A DNA stretch of 64,000 bases from Ustilago trichophora. Taxonomy: Eukaryota > Basidiomycota > Ustilaginomycetes > Ustilaginales > Ustilaginaceae. Below, one piece after another: positions 47,987 through 58,748 of this stretch (positions are counted from its first letter, which is position 1; the number at the start of each line of letters is the position of its first letter). Made by a program: the position numbers and the translations under genes. The notes under the pieces are model-generated. The model was not told where the DNA came from. It did not search any database and saw only the letters and a list, made by a program, of their open reading frames with translations. The stretch spans positions 1,364,001 through 1,428,000 of the forward strand of contig OOIN01000003.1 in NCBI GenBank assembly GCA_900323505.1, given 5' to 3'.

Positions 47987-50284
47987 TCAAGCAGTAGCTC
48001 GAACACAAGCAAGCAAGTCAGCCACAACCAGAGCAGCCTCGGTGGCCGGATGTTTGACCACCTCAAAACTACCTTCTTCACCCTCGCCCTGCTGCAGCTC
48101 TTCCACCAAAATTGGCGTACTGCAAGCCGACAACTCCTCGAGGTAGTGTCCCATAAATGCCTCGACCGTGCGTAGGATTTCGTCCAGCTGTCCTCCCGCT
48201 AGCAGGCCTAACCGATAATGCAGTCTATCAGGTGAACACAGCTCCAACAGGAACATGAGACAGCCTCCGATCCAAAAGTGGTAGATCGAAGGCAAAGCTG
48301 CCAAGTTCCCCACCAGCGCTGCACCGGGCGAGAGCAGTAAACGAATGCTGTCCAAGCACACGCTCTGACAGATGCGTGAGCAAGAAACGAGAGCAGCCGT
48401 TGCCATCCCAACATCTTTGTGCGTTGCCCCTTCTGCCGAGCATCGCTCTTCGTGCAGCGAGCACGCTCGGATGAGCAACGACGCTCTAGCTAGTGAATGA
48501 TGCAGATCTATCATATGGTCGTACGTGTCCTTCTTCTCCGGCTCTGTAGAGAGTAGTGCTCGAGTGGCGCACCAGCTTGCGGTAATCTCCTCGGCCACGG
48601 CGAGTAGTTCTTCCGGACTGACTTTCGTCGTTTTGGCTCTGCTGACGAGATACGCGACGCGGGAGAAAAACACCAGACCAGCATCCTGCTTTGTCGTGCC
48701 CGCCTTTCCCGTTGACTCTGGGGTGCAAGAGGGGTTCTGCTCCTGGATCAGCGCTTGACCGTACTGTGTGGGGTCAATGAGTTCCATTATGGGTTCCTTG
48801 GAGTGGATCTCGCATTGGTGCAGTTCGGCTATGAATGCGGTGAGCCAGACTCGTACTCTATCTTGAAGGTTGACATGACGTACGGGAGGGAGGATGGCGA
48901 CCATTTCGCCTACGGTCAAGCCTGCATGCGGACCCGTTTCGTAGCTGTACTTTTCGCTCCACCACCGTGCGGCCCGGGCGACGTTCCAGGCATCGGAAGA
49001 GCCTTCGTGGGAGCTCCAGATACATGCGCCTACGACTTCTTCCGTGCCGATGCCACTTTCGGGGTTGAACTCATCACCAGCGGTAGATGGTGCATAGGGG
49101 AGGGTGCGATCCAAAACATCGGTTCGTAAGCGAAGCTGGCGTGCTCGAAGGTCTAAGGAGGGGGTGTGAAGGGAGCTGACGGAGGTGATGGCGGATAGAA
49201 GGACCGGGGTCAGGTCGGCAGAGGCCGGAAAGTCTGGGAATCCGAATCCGAAGGGTTCGATTGCTTTGGCGTAGAGTGAGAAGAGAGAGCGCGCTTCGTG
49301 TGAGGAGAGGATGCCGAGGCGGATCGCGTCCAGGCGAGGATCGTTGCTGCCAAGATCCGCATCTGGGTAGCGATAGCGGCTGGTTCGTGCCAACAGCCCA
49401 GGCTTGGGAGTTGAGCTCCCTTTCATGGCGTTGGTTTTGGTCGAAGCGTGAGGAATGGGCAGGGACCCGCGAGCCCGTACGGAAGACCTGATGGGATGAG
49501 TGGCGTCGGCCTTGGTGACGTGTGGCTGAAGCTGCGAGATGTTCGTGATGCCATTCGCTGAAGGCGAAGAGGCGAAGGCGTCCATGGAATGGTCCAAACC
49601 AGCCACAAGGGATGCCCGCCGTGAGTTGGTTCCCAGATTGAGACTCAGAGAAGGGGCGAAGCTGCTTGGACCGGCGTTCGGATGATGGTATGCACTCATA
49701 CCCGCGTGATAACCAGCACCACTTCCGGCGCCCTGTGAGGCCACCATGTGAGCTCCATTTGCCGCTCTCATCACACCTTGCCCTCGAGTCGGTGTCGCGT
49801 TGCCCACTGTCAATCCGGATGCCACAGGAGGACCGAACCTCGCCCCCGCATCTTCCGCGAACCCACCCTCGACCGCCCTTCTCTTCCTCGCCGGCAGCGC
49901 GGCATCCTCTTGCTGGACAAGCGCATTCATGGCCATAACGAGCTTGCTGAGCGTCTCATCGGTTTTGATGCGCCACTCGTCTTGCAAGAAGGCGCTGCCC
50001 ATCTCCCTGGGTTTGAACGTACACTCGTACCCACCGTTCTTGCATCGCTTACAGGGCGCGGTGCCTTCGTGCTCGCATTTGACTTTGGATCGACGGCAGC
50101 TGGAGCAAGCGCCGACGACTTTGTTGCGATTCTCGTCGGAAGTGGCTGCGTCTGGTGAAAGAACATGGTGGTGAGGCGGTTGCTCAGCGTGGTATGAGCC
50201 GGAGCTGGAGGTGACAGAGGCGGCAGAGTTGGGTCGTATGTCGCCAGTCATGGTGAAGTAGGGTGCTTGCGTGGCGGATGGCAT
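47987..50284 (-). CDS. Zn2Cys6 zinc-cluster transcription factor, candidate regulator of the GlcNAc cluster
   Basis: 765 residues, single exon, start at the ATG at 50284. The DNA-binding cluster is C60-x2-C63-x6-C70-x7-C78-x2-C81-x6-C88 (ACSSCRRSKVKCEHEG...CKRCKNGGYECTF), followed by a helical linker (LSKLVMAMNALVQQED) that could dimerise. Residues ~110-310 are low complexity. From ~315 onward an alpha-helical region (EARSLFSLYAKAIEPFGFGFPDF through RVWLTAFIAELHQCEIHSKEP and later) has the look of the fungal-specific middle homology region. It lies 3'-to-3' with the deaminase. Control of the neighbouring GlcNAc genes is an inference from position and from CGG/CCG elements in their promoters; the known ascomycete regulator Ron1 is of a different (Ndt80-like) class. 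Confidence 0.88.
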   Translation of the reverse strand: MPSATQAPYFTMTGDIRPNSAASVTSSSGSYHAEQPPHHHVLSPDAATSDENRNKVVGACSSCRRSKVKCEHEGTAPCKRCKNGGYECTFKPREMGSAFLQDEWRIKTDETLSKLVMAMNALVQQEDAALPARKRRAVEGGFAEDAGARFGPPVASGLTVGNATPTRGQGVMRAANGAHMVASQGAGSGAGYHAGMSAYHHPNAGPSSFAPSLSLNLGTNSRRASLVAGLDHSMDAFASSPSANGITNISQLQPHVTKADATHPIRSSVRARGSLPIPHASTKTNAMKGSSTPKPGLLARTSRYRYPDADLGSNDPRLDAIRLGILSSHEARSLFSLYAKAIEPFGFGFPDFPASADLTPVLLSAITSVSSLHTPSLDLRARQLRLRTDVLDRTLPYAPSTAGDEFNPESGIGTEEVVGACIWSSHEGSSDAWNVARAARWWSEKYSYETGPHAGLTVGEMVAILPPVRHVNLQDRVRVWLTAFIAELHQCEIHSKEPIMELIDPTQYGQALIQEQNPSCTPESTGKAGTTKQDAGLVFFSRVAYLVSRAKTTKVSPEELLAVAEEITASWCATRALLSTEPEKKDTYDHMIDLHHSLARASLLIRACSLHEERCSAEGATHKDVGMATAALVSCSRICQSVCLDSIRLLLSPGAALVGNLAALPSIYHFWIGGCLMFLLELCSPDRLHYRLGLLAGGQLDEILRTVEAFMGHYLEELSACSTPILVEELQQGEGEEGSFEVVKHPATEAALVVADLLACVRATA

Positions 50285-51686
50285 TGGACGACCAAGAGAG
50301 AGGTGGCGGTCGATCAGGTGATGGGCACGAGGAAGGGCGAGGTGTTCGCCTTTGACAGGCTCGAAAGTCGATCCTTATATGAAAGAACGGCAGTTACCCA
50401 CGATCCGCGAGTGGCGTACAAGCTACCAACATGAGATTTGTCTCGAGTCCTGCTCAGCGTGGCATCGCACCACGTCTCTCCTAGATGATTCGGCTTCGGC
50501 TTTGAGATCGAACCTTCGTCTTGTCTAGTTTTCACCCTTCTTGTTGCCTTCTGTTCTGTCCTGTTGCCAGGCTACGAGCGCCGACCATCGAGTCTATGCT
50601 CTCAACTTTTGCCCTTGTACGAGGTTTTTGCGAGCTAGAGCTAGATGTCACGAATGAATGCTCCGAATGACAGTTAGCGCTTCGCTAATTAAACCTTTTT
50701 TGTGACGCGATGGTGGTGGAATGTCAACCACGAGCATGCTTCCATGCCTCCCATGTGCTGAAAGCTGTTGCCGCCCAGGCACTTTATCGGCGAAAGAGGC
50801 ACACATTGGATATGCTGAAGCCGACAAGGGCGTTCTAGACTACTGTACAGTGGTTTGTTCATGGAAAGCACGCCGTGGCCCTCGGTTAGGTCTCCTGCTG
50901 CTCCCGGTGGTGTGCCGCCAACATTGCCGCCAAGGCCAATATCAATTCCAAACCCCGCGCCTAGAGTGATGGTTTCCATGTGCTTAGTTTTTTTCATGCA
51001 ATGTTATTCCGCTTTCCGCTTTCAGAGGAAAACGAGTCAATTCGGCGAATTGGCCTCTCTTCCCCTTTGCTATCTGTCGTTCAGATCGGCAGCAACGTGC
51101 GCCGTTCCATAGTCGTGGATAGATTCAATAGGCGTGACTATCGCTGTGTACATTGCACGCATACAGCCTATGCCGTAAAAGGGCGAGGGCTACGCTCGCC
51201 GCAACGAGTCCATTCAGGCTTAGACTTTTGCCTCCTACGGTTCGTCGAAGCTAGTATTTCTCAATCATTACGACACGGTCATTGTCATCACGAAACAGAG
51301 AGCGGGGTCATGAGAGCTTGTATCAAGAATGTACAGAGTCGCCGAGAGTTCATTGTCGGGCCACAAATCCAGAGAGAGGATCGGCGAAACCGCCGAAATG
51401 TCTGCGGTTAGGCTGATTTTGCGGAGAAAGGCAAGGAAATTCAAGAGAGGTGTTATGTCCTGTCCACTCACAAAATCAGCAGAGAATGGGCAATGAGAGT
51501 CTAACACTCTGAAAATGCGCGCGCACGGCCATCTCCGAGAAGAAGTGTTGCTTTTTCGCAGGTGCCGAGCATCCGAGCGTTCGTCTTGGAACATACAAGA
51601 ACCTCACAAGCATCGTTGCTTCCCCACACGCACCTTCCTTTCCCCACAGCTCATCCCCTCTCTTCTTTTACATTCTCTGAACCGAA
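50285..51686. other. Divergent intergenic region upstream of the zinc-cluster and phosphomutase genes
   Basis: 1402 bases. A TTATAT-containing element at ~50375 fits the zinc-cluster gene promoter. Open frames at 50689-50997 (minus) and 50980-51411 (plus) lack recognisable protein features. No gene is supported. Confidence 0.45.
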
Positions 51687-53713
51687 ATGTCCTCTGATTT
51701 GCTCACTCAGGCCAAGGCCTGGCTCGAAAAAGATCCCGACCCGGCAACCAAGAGTCAGCTCTCGAAGCTGATCGACAGCAACGATGTCAAGGAGCTCCAG
51801 ACATGCTTCAACGGTCGATTGGAGTTCGGCACTGCTGGTCTTCGTGGTGTCATGGGTGTCGGTCCCAGTAAGATGAACGTGAGTGTTGCTGCGTCGTCTT
51901 TCTCAGCGTAGCGAGCCAATCCTGCAACTGACACATACAACTCTTGCTTTTCTGCAACAGCTCCTCACTGTTCTCGAAACTACCGCAGGCCTCGCCGAGT
52001 ATCTCCTGAAGAGCGACAAGGAAACGGCGACCAGCAAAGGTGTCGCCATCGCCTTTGATGGCCGATTCGGAAGCAAAGAGTTTGCCTACTCCTCCGCGCA
52101 GCACTTCGCCTTCCGTGGCATCCCTTCGCACATCTACCCCACTCCCACTCCGACCCCCATGTGCGGTTACGCCGTCAAAAAGCTCGGCCTGGCAGGAGGA
52201 ATCGTCGTCACCGCCAGTCACAACCCCAAAGAGTACAACGGATACAAGGTCTACGGTCCCGCTGGTACACAGATCAACACTCCCGTTGACGGCCTTATCG
52301 CCGATGAGATTCTCAAGATCGCCGAACAGACGCAGCCTCCCACATTGGCCGATCTCGAAGAGTGCAAGTCGAAGGGTGTGGTCAAGGAGTTTGGTGATGA
52401 GATGCTGACAAGCTATATCAAGGATGTGCAGGGACTCAATACTTTCGCCTCTGCTCCGGTCCACGGCAAGGATGCGCCGATCAGCATCGCTTATAGCCCG
52501 CTGCATGGTGTGGGTGCGCCTTCAATCGAGAGGTTGTCAAAGGAAGTTGTCGGGCTGACGGAGGGGGTAAACTTTTGGATCTCGGAGGAACAGAGGAAGC
52601 CAGATGGTGCCTTCCCTACGCTTGAGTTCCCAAGTAAGTGTTTGCACAAGAAAGTCTCTGCATGAATCTGAGATTAGCTTCTGACACTCTACCCTATCTC
52701 TCACTTTTCTGCACGACCCGACAGACCCCGAAGAGCTCTCCACTCTTGAAATCGTCCACAAGCTTTCAGAGCAACACAAGACCGGCCTGGCCATCGTCAA
52801 CGACCCCGACGCCGATCGACTTGCCGTCTCCGCACGTGACAGCTCCGGCACACTCCGTGCCCTCACCGGCGACCAGCTCGGTGCCCTTCTCGGCGACGAG
52901 ATTCTGCGTCGTGCGGCCAAGGCCAACGGAGGTCAGGCTGGTGTCTGGACGCTCAGCACCATCGTCTCGAGTCGTCTGCTGGCCCGTCTCTCCGGCCATT
53001 GGGGCGGAAAGCACGTTGAGACGCTGACCGGTTTCAAGTGGCTCGGTAACGTGGCTCGTGGCATCGAGGCTCGGGAGGGTGCTAGATCGTTTGGCTTCGG
53101 CTACGAGGAAGCGCTCGGATACATGGCTGCTAGCTCGGTGTGGGACAAGGACGGTCTCTCATCCTACCTTCTCATCGTCTCCATGGCCTTCGACCTGGCC
53201 AGGGAGGGTAAGACCCTCTGGGATAGACTGGAAGAGCTTCACCGTCTTGTTGGCCTCTCGGTCACCATGCAGAAGATCATCAAACTCAGCCCCACCATGA
53301 AGGGAACGGACGTCATGACCAAGGTTCGTGCCGACCTCGACCAGGGTAAGAAGAGCGTCGAGGGCAAAAGCGGCGATGCGTACACGTTCAGCCTGGTGGA
53401 CGATCTCAAGAGCCGCCCAGCATACGACCAGGCTAAGGCGGAGGCGGGAGATTTGAGCATTCCCAAGAACGACGTGCTCAGGTTCTATGTCCCGCCCAGC
53501 CATGTTGATGCCAAGGCAAAACGCGAGCAGCAGGAGATCATGCTAGGCGACGTGCGAGTGATCGTAAGGCCTTCGGGTACCGAGCCCAAGGTCAAGATCT
53601 ACACCGAGGCGCTCGGCCAGATCAAGGAGGGAGAAAAGTACCACGATGCTGTGAAACGTGTGACACAGGAGTTGGAGGCCGTTGTCGATGCTTTCTGGGC
53701 CTGGATGAGCTGA
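51687..53713 (+). CDS. Phosphoglucomutase-family enzyme, phosphopentomutase/PGM2 type, three exons
   Basis: Exons 51687-51878, 51961-52633 and 52725-53713 give 617 residues; both introns have GTGAGT/GTAAGT donors and CAG acceptors, and all junctions restore family motifs. The product resembles the PGM2/Pgm3-Prm15 branch, which mainly interconverts ribose-1- and ribose-5-phosphate and is weakly active on glucose phosphates. Seen are RLEFGTAGLRGVMGVGPSKMN at the start, the phosphoserine loop VVTASHNPKEYNGYKVYG, the metal loop IVNDPDADRLAV, the sugar-binding FGYEEALGYM and the phosphate-binding RPSGTEPKVKIY. It is not the phosphoacetylglucosamine mutase, whose loop differs, so its closeness to the GlcNAc genes may be coincidental. 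Confidence 0.88.
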
Positions 53714-54288
53714 AGAATCTAGCACGCTCTGTTACCAACTTTTTGCTCTTCGCATTGCTGCTGTACATCTAGGTTTTGAAAGCCGTTCTTCCTATCGGTG
53801 CTGTGCTCCAAGCAGCTTTATGATCTGTTTTGTTTTTGATATTTGTGTTTAATGCTTTCTAACTTGCTCGCCGGACCATTTGTACATCGATGTTCGCAGT
53901 TAATGCTGTATAGCATCAGTTGTCAAGTGAGCACCTTGAATTTGCCACACGGTGAAAGGCGGATGTTGGGATGGTGGAAAAGGAAATAGTGGAGTGCAGA
54001 TGCACGTGAGAAAGCCTCTGCCGCCTCCACCTCCCAAAAATTCTCTCTGAATTCGCTGCGATGCTTGTGAGACGCGGCCATTTTTCCATTTAGACCCTGC
54101 ATGACGCTGTCGCGAGTATCTCTCTCTCTTCTTTTCCCCGAGGCTCAGTCACAGAGTCTTGACTGCCGTACATCATTCACGCTCATCACTCAGAAGACTT
54201 CTTGTGCTACCTTATCCTTCCAGCAACAACGTGTTCTGGCTTGGTTCATGACTAACATTATCCATATTCGTATCTCTATACAGCCAAG
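53714..54288. other. Intergenic region upstream of the lipase gene
   Basis: 575 bases, no supportable gene. Just before the ATG at 54289 the sequence TCTCTATACAG could be the acceptor of a 5'-leader intron. Confidence 0.4.
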
Positions 54289-56913
54289 ATGAGCGGGCTA
54301 CCACCAGGATCGTTTGTCCAAGACGACCCCACACTCAATCCGATCAACACGACCGCCCAAGAGACTACGCCAACCACCGACGCCCAACCTCACCCAACAC
54401 AACTTCTTTCGCCCGAGGAAGCCAAAGAGGCAGAGGAAGAACGAGAAGAAGCAAAGAGTCTCAACGAGGCAGCACTCTCCATCCCTGATTCTGAAGCTGA
54501 CAATGATGCCGCATCCTTGTACGAACCAGCTAATGAAGCCGTCCCAGGCGACGCTGGCGTTGTTGTCAATACCGGCAATGGAGTTGACTGGCAAGGTGTA
54601 CTCGGTCACTCTGCGTCTGGTCTTGGTGCTGCCAACGCCGCCACCTCTGCGTACTTCTCCTTCGCTCGCACCGCCACCGCATTCGGTCTGAACGTAGCAA
54701 AGCGTGTAACCCAAGGTCTTGTCGCCGTGCCCGCTTTACTCGCCGACGGAGCTCTCACAGGCACTGCACCCGGTGATACCTCCGGCACGCCTTCCATCGC
54801 TAGAGCGGCCCACTCGGGGATCGCTAGCTTCTTTGACGCCATCTCTCTCGTCGCCGTGGGAGGCATCGATCTGACCAGTGCGGTAACCAGTGCAGGTCTT
54901 GGTGCAGCAGGTTCCGGTGTGGAAGGTGTTAGGCGAGCATTGGGCTCAGAAGTGCTGCGGAGCTTGTTGGAGTTCTCCAAGTTAGTCAAGCGTGAATGGA
55001 ATGCTGAGGACGATTCGCTGCCGCCTGGTGGTATTCCAGCATACTCGATCGTGGGCATCACCAAGGCGCTCACCACCTGGGTGTCGATTCAGCTCGTCAC
55101 GCGGAGCTTCCAAGAGCGTAGGATGCTACAGGGCCTGTACGAGATCGACACGGATAAGCTCAAAGAAGAGGTCGAATTGCTCAGGCAGACGCATCACGTC
55201 GGAGCCACGTCTGCACCTCTGGTCCCCATCACTGCTGCAGGATCCGCAGCCGAAGCCAACTCGTCTGGGACCCAGGCGGATGTACGTATCACCTCGAACC
55301 AGACTCTCACCGGCGAGTACTCCGGCAACGTCATTGGTGCCGAAATTGGCCACAAGGACGGCTCTAGCGCTCGACTTCCCGGATCCACCCTGTCCGACGA
55401 ACCTGCTCGACCGCTTTCTGATGCAGAGGCAGTGCACAATCTGCAGCGATACTCCAAGCTCGTCTTGGGAGTGTACGGAGGGATGGCACTGTACTGGCTC
55501 AATTCCATGCCTGCTGGTAGCCAGACGCTTCTCTCTGACAGTGCACCTTCTTCGTCGGCCAAGGCGGTTGCGTCTGGTCAGAGTGGGGTGATATTCTCAG
55601 CCGAAGAAGAGTTTATGCGTAAGGATCAGGCCGAGTTCTTACAGGCTGCGGCTGAGATGGAGCTGGAAGATGAGGAAGACGAGGAGGAGGAGCAGCCGTC
55701 CGCAGCTGCGTCGAATGGCGCTGCTCCGGTGACAGTTACGGACAAGAGGGGACATGCATCATCCTACAACCTCTGGGACGTGATCTCAGGAACCCACGAC
55801 GAAGACCTTTTCCATCACACCGCCAACCTCGAACGCGGAGCTGCTACCGTGGGCCAGTACGAAGACGACCACGCCGCCGCCACCAATCGTACGCCCTACA
55901 ACCCCAAGGACAAGGCCAAACCCAGCAAGCCTCGATTCTACGTCGTCACCGATCACCCGCGCAAGACGATCATCTTGGTCCTCCGCGGCACGCTCTCTGT
56001 TGGTGACGTCGCTGCGGATCTCACGTGTGAATCGGTCCCCTTCACATTCGACGCTGAGGTGCAAAAGAACATCGACAGCACCACCAGCCCTACCACTACC
56101 GCCAAAGGAGGGCGCTTCGTTGGAGAAGCCCACGGGGATGTTTGCCACGAAGGAATGTACATCACCGCACACGAGATTGGCGCTCCAGGAAGATCGGTTC
56201 ACCGGTCAGTCGCAGCTGCGCTTGCTGCCAATGCAGGATATTCGATTGACATCACTGGCCATTCACTCGGCGCGGGTGTAGCCAGCGTCTTAGCCATGAT
56301 GTGGGCGGACCCCACCACCGGGCTCACTACCACCTCTTCTGGGCTGCCTTCCGGCCGAAGATTGCACGCGTACTGCTTTGCAGTACCTTGCGTAACCAGC
56401 CCCACTTTGGCCCGCAAAGTCTCTTCGATCATTACATCCTTCACCTATTCCTACGACCTCGTCTGTCGTCTTTCGCTCGGATCGATCCAAGACATCCGCA
56501 ATTGCTCGGCTTGGCTCTGCTATCAGGACAAAGTAGCAGGTCATACAGAGGGCAGCATGAACGCGCTGATGAAGCGCGCCTTCGAGTATCAGTCTGGTAG
56601 GATGGATGGTTCGCAGATCGAACGTGTGGAGGAGGAGTTCTTGGTGCTTAGGAAGACGTTGGAGGCGAATATGGGGAATACGCATTTGTTCCCTCCAGGA
56701 AAGGTGCTCTATGCGCTGACTGGCGGCGATGATCTGTTGCAGAGCGCGGCGGAACGTGAAAGGGGTGGAAAGAGGCAAAGACTGTTCAGGGTGAAAGAGG
56801 AGGATGGCGAGGCACTCAAGAATGTTTTTGGACAAATCATCTTTTCGAGGAATATGCTCAGCTGTCATATGCCTAATGTGTATGATGGCCGGTTGCACGA
56901 TCTTACCCGCTAG
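54289..56913 (+). CDS. Class 3 (diacylglycerol-lipase-like) lipase
   Basis: 874 residues, single exon. The first ~95 residues are acidic and disordered. Residues ~100-290 contain several hydrophobic or amphipathic helices (ISLVAVGGIDLTSAVTSAGLGAAG, SIVGITKALTTWVSIQLVTRSF), suggesting membrane association. After a variable acidic region (~465-490) the catalytic domain begins (RFYVVTDHPRKTIILVLRGTLSVGDVAADL). The nucleophile motif ITGHSLGAGVASVLAMMW has Ser659, and YSYDLVCRLSLGSIQDIRN carries the expected Asp; the catalytic His is probably in VAGHTEG or further on. This matches alpha/beta-hydrolase lipase class 3, in the arrangement of fungal and animal sn-1 diacylglycerol lipases. It is convergent with the DUF1479 gene. 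Confidence 0.85.
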   Translation: MSGLPPGSFVQDDPTLNPINTTAQETTPTTDAQPHPTQLLSPEEAKEAEEEREEAKSLNEAALSIPDSEADNDAASLYEPANEAVPGDAGVVVNTGNGVDWQGVLGHSASGLGAANAATSAYFSFARTATAFGLNVAKRVTQGLVAVPALLADGALTGTAPGDTSGTPSIARAAHSGIASFFDAISLVAVGGIDLTSAVTSAGLGAAGSGVEGVRRALGSEVLRSLLEFSKLVKREWNAEDDSLPPGGIPAYSIVGITKALTTWVSIQLVTRSFQERRMLQGLYEIDTDKLKEEVELLRQTHHVGATSAPLVPITAAGSAAEANSSGTQADVRITSNQTLTGEYSGNVIGAEIGHKDGSSARLPGSTLSDEPARPLSDAEAVHNLQRYSKLVLGVYGGMALYWLNSMPAGSQTLLSDSAPSSSAKAVASGQSGVIFSAEEEFMRKDQAEFLQAAAEMELEDEEDEEEEQPSAAASNGAAPVTVTDKRGHASSYNLWDVISGTHDEDLFHHTANLERGAATVGQYEDDHAAATNRTPYNPKDKAKPSKPRFYVVTDHPRKTIILVLRGTLSVGDVAADLTCESVPFTFDAEVQKNIDSTTSPTTTAKGGRFVGEAHGDVCHEGMYITAHEIGAPGRSVHRSVAAALAANAGYSIDITGHSLGAGVASVLAMMWADPTTGLTTTSSGLPSGRRLHAYCFAVPCVTSPTLARKVSSIITSFTYSYDLVCRLSLGSIQDIRNCSAWLCYQDKVAGHTEGSMNALMKRAFEYQSGRMDGSQIERVEEEFLVLRKTLEANMGNTHLFPPGKVLYALTGGDDLLQSAAERERGGKRQRLFRVKEEDGEALKNVFGQIIFSRNMLSCHMPNVYDGRLHDLTR

Positions 56914-57116
56914 ACTTAAGAGACCTATTTATATCGCCGATTCTTGCATGTATTCACACACCCAATGTAGCTTTTAGATGATGCACTTTGGTAGCTGCAC
57001 AACATTTCCTCAGATGTGGCGAGCTTGAACGACACCTTCTTATCATGGTGAGGAGAGCCTGAAGCATTGATTCGGTGTTACAACATCGTATACGCTGCTT
57101 TTTTCAAATTCTGAGC

Positions 57117-58748
57117 CTAGAGCTGAGCATTACACCATTCCAACAACCTCTTCTCCTCTTCACTAGCCCTCGCTGGGTTGACATCAAACTTTTCCAGCCC
57201 CAAACTTCTCCTTGCCTTTTGGCCCTTTACCATCGCGATTTCTCCCCTGCCCTTGTACTCAGACTCGCCCTTCCCACCGGGAAAATCGGGCGGTGGTACA
57301 CCTCTCTCAAAGCAATTTCTTTGTTCCAAGACATATTCCCAATTGACCTTTGTCGTTGGAATGGCCGGAATGTAAAGTACGCTACTATCGCCCTTTCCAC
57401 CATGCTTACTCTCTACCGAATGAACTGCATCGCAATGCCACAGGACCATGTCTCCTGGATTGACGCTGGGGATGCTGATCATGGTTCTTTCGAGTTCCAA
57501 ATGAGGATGGGTGGCGGGGTCAAGTTCGATATTGTGACCTAAGCTGCAGCCTGGGAAACGTCTGGTTTCGCCGTCAAAGGTCCAGTTTGACGCATGGAGG
57601 AATTCGCTTTTCGAGCACGAGGTTTGCGGTTTGACAGGAGTGAAAAAAGGTCGAAGGATGATATAGGCGGTAGACTCGCTAAGGAAGGGGAGAACTTTCA
57701 AAGTCCCTTCGCCAGCGTTGGTGTTCGACATGGAGAGCCAACCTTGTAAAGGACGGAAGACTCCACATTGTCCAGGTCCGCCGTACATGTCGGTTTGGGC
57801 AATCATTCGGTTTCCATTGCTTCCCAGGGACCAAGGATCGTGAGATGTCCATGTGGATTCAGGGGAGAGGATGTGAGACCATAGACCGAGAAAGTGGGGA
57901 CATTCCCAACGTTCGATTCCGCCGCCATCGATGTGTGCACCGAGGGCAAATTTTGAATCTCCCGGTTGACGGATGCGAAGCCTGTCAACGTAGGTTAGAG
58001 GGTTCGCGAGAGAACAGGCTGTCTCCACAGTCGAGGAGGAGGAGGAGGAGGAGGAGGAAGGTTTGTGGAACAACTGCAAAAATCTCTCGCTGGTGGTGAG
58101 CAAATTCGGATGGGATCGTGCAGCAACCTGTGCCGGAGTCCAATAGAGCTCCAACACCTGCGGATTGTCCTCCGGGAATCCTTTGGCATTGTTCAGCTTT
58201 GCATAGCTCTGAATTTCCTCCTTCCACTGCAAGACCTGAGAGGATGGGATGACGTTGCGAATCACCGCGACACCGCGATCTTTGATGTTCTCAAACGTGT
58301 TTTTATCGGTCCATTCTTCGAGCTTGCCGACTTTGCCACCGCTGGGAAATTCTACTTCGGGGATACAGCTCCCACCCAAGGCAGCTGTTTCTTCAACTCG
58401 TTGCGAGAGCGAGGAGAGAACATCTCGCCAGGTGCGTTTCAGATGTTCGGCGTGTGCAGGCGAGGAGATGAGGGATCGTTTGAGTTGGGCGAAACGATCG
58501 GGGAGAGCGTCTTCGAGGGTTCCTCCTGATAAGGTGGCGAAGACCGAGGCGATGGATCCTTCAGCTTTGGCTGCTTTGGATGTCTTTGATGGGGTAGTGG
58601 AGGGGAAGGGTGGTGTAGGTGTGGATGGTGTGGAGCTGGTGGTAGTGTCGAGAGAGGGATTGAGGATGCGTGAGGTGGTGGAGAGCGGTCGTGTCAGGTT
58701 GAGACGGATGGGTGCACGAGGTGTTGTGCGAAGGGCGTTGCGCAACAT
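57117..58748 (-). CDS. DUF1479-family protein (Gig2-type), mitochondrially targeted, probable non-haem iron fold
   Basis: 543 residues, no intron. MLRNALRTTPRAPIRLNLTRPLSTTSRIL is a textbook mitochondrial presequence (many Arg, no acidic residues). The body follows the DUF1479 pattern: DRFAQLKRSLI, WRDVLSSLSQRVEETAALGGSCIPEV, RGVAVIRNVIPSSQVLQWKEEI, VLELYWTPAQVAARSHPNLL. A His-x-Asp pair (GAHIDGGGIERW, ~residue 270) and a later His (MVLWHCDAVHSVESKHGG, ~434) give an iron-binding triad like that of 2-oxoglutarate dioxygenases. A Ser10 tract interrupts the middle. The Candida member Gig2 was named for induction by GlcNAc; the bacterial relative is YbiU. Lying ~11 kb from the deaminase, it may extend the GlcNAc neighbourhood. 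Its reaction is unknown. Confidence 0.82.
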   Translation of the reverse strand: MLRNALRTTPRAPIRLNLTRPLSTTSRILNPSLDTTTSSTPSTPTPPFPSTTPSKTSKAAKAEGSIASVFATLSGGTLEDALPDRFAQLKRSLISSPAHAEHLKRTWRDVLSSLSQRVEETAALGGSCIPEVEFPSGGKVGKLEEWTDKNTFENIKDRGVAVIRNVIPSSQVLQWKEEIQSYAKLNNAKGFPEDNPQVLELYWTPAQVAARSHPNLLTTSERFLQLFHKPSSSSSSSSSTVETACSLANPLTYVDRLRIRQPGDSKFALGAHIDGGGIERWECPHFLGLWSHILSPESTWTSHDPWSLGSNGNRMIAQTDMYGGPGQCGVFRPLQGWLSMSNTNAGEGTLKVLPFLSESTAYIILRPFFTPVKPQTSCSKSEFLHASNWTFDGETRRFPGCSLGHNIELDPATHPHLELERTMISIPSVNPGDMVLWHCDAVHSVESKHGGKGDSSVLYIPAIPTTKVNWEYVLEQRNCFERGVPPPDFPGGKGESEYKGRGEIAMVKGQKARRSLGLEKFDVNPARASEEEKRLLEWCNAQL

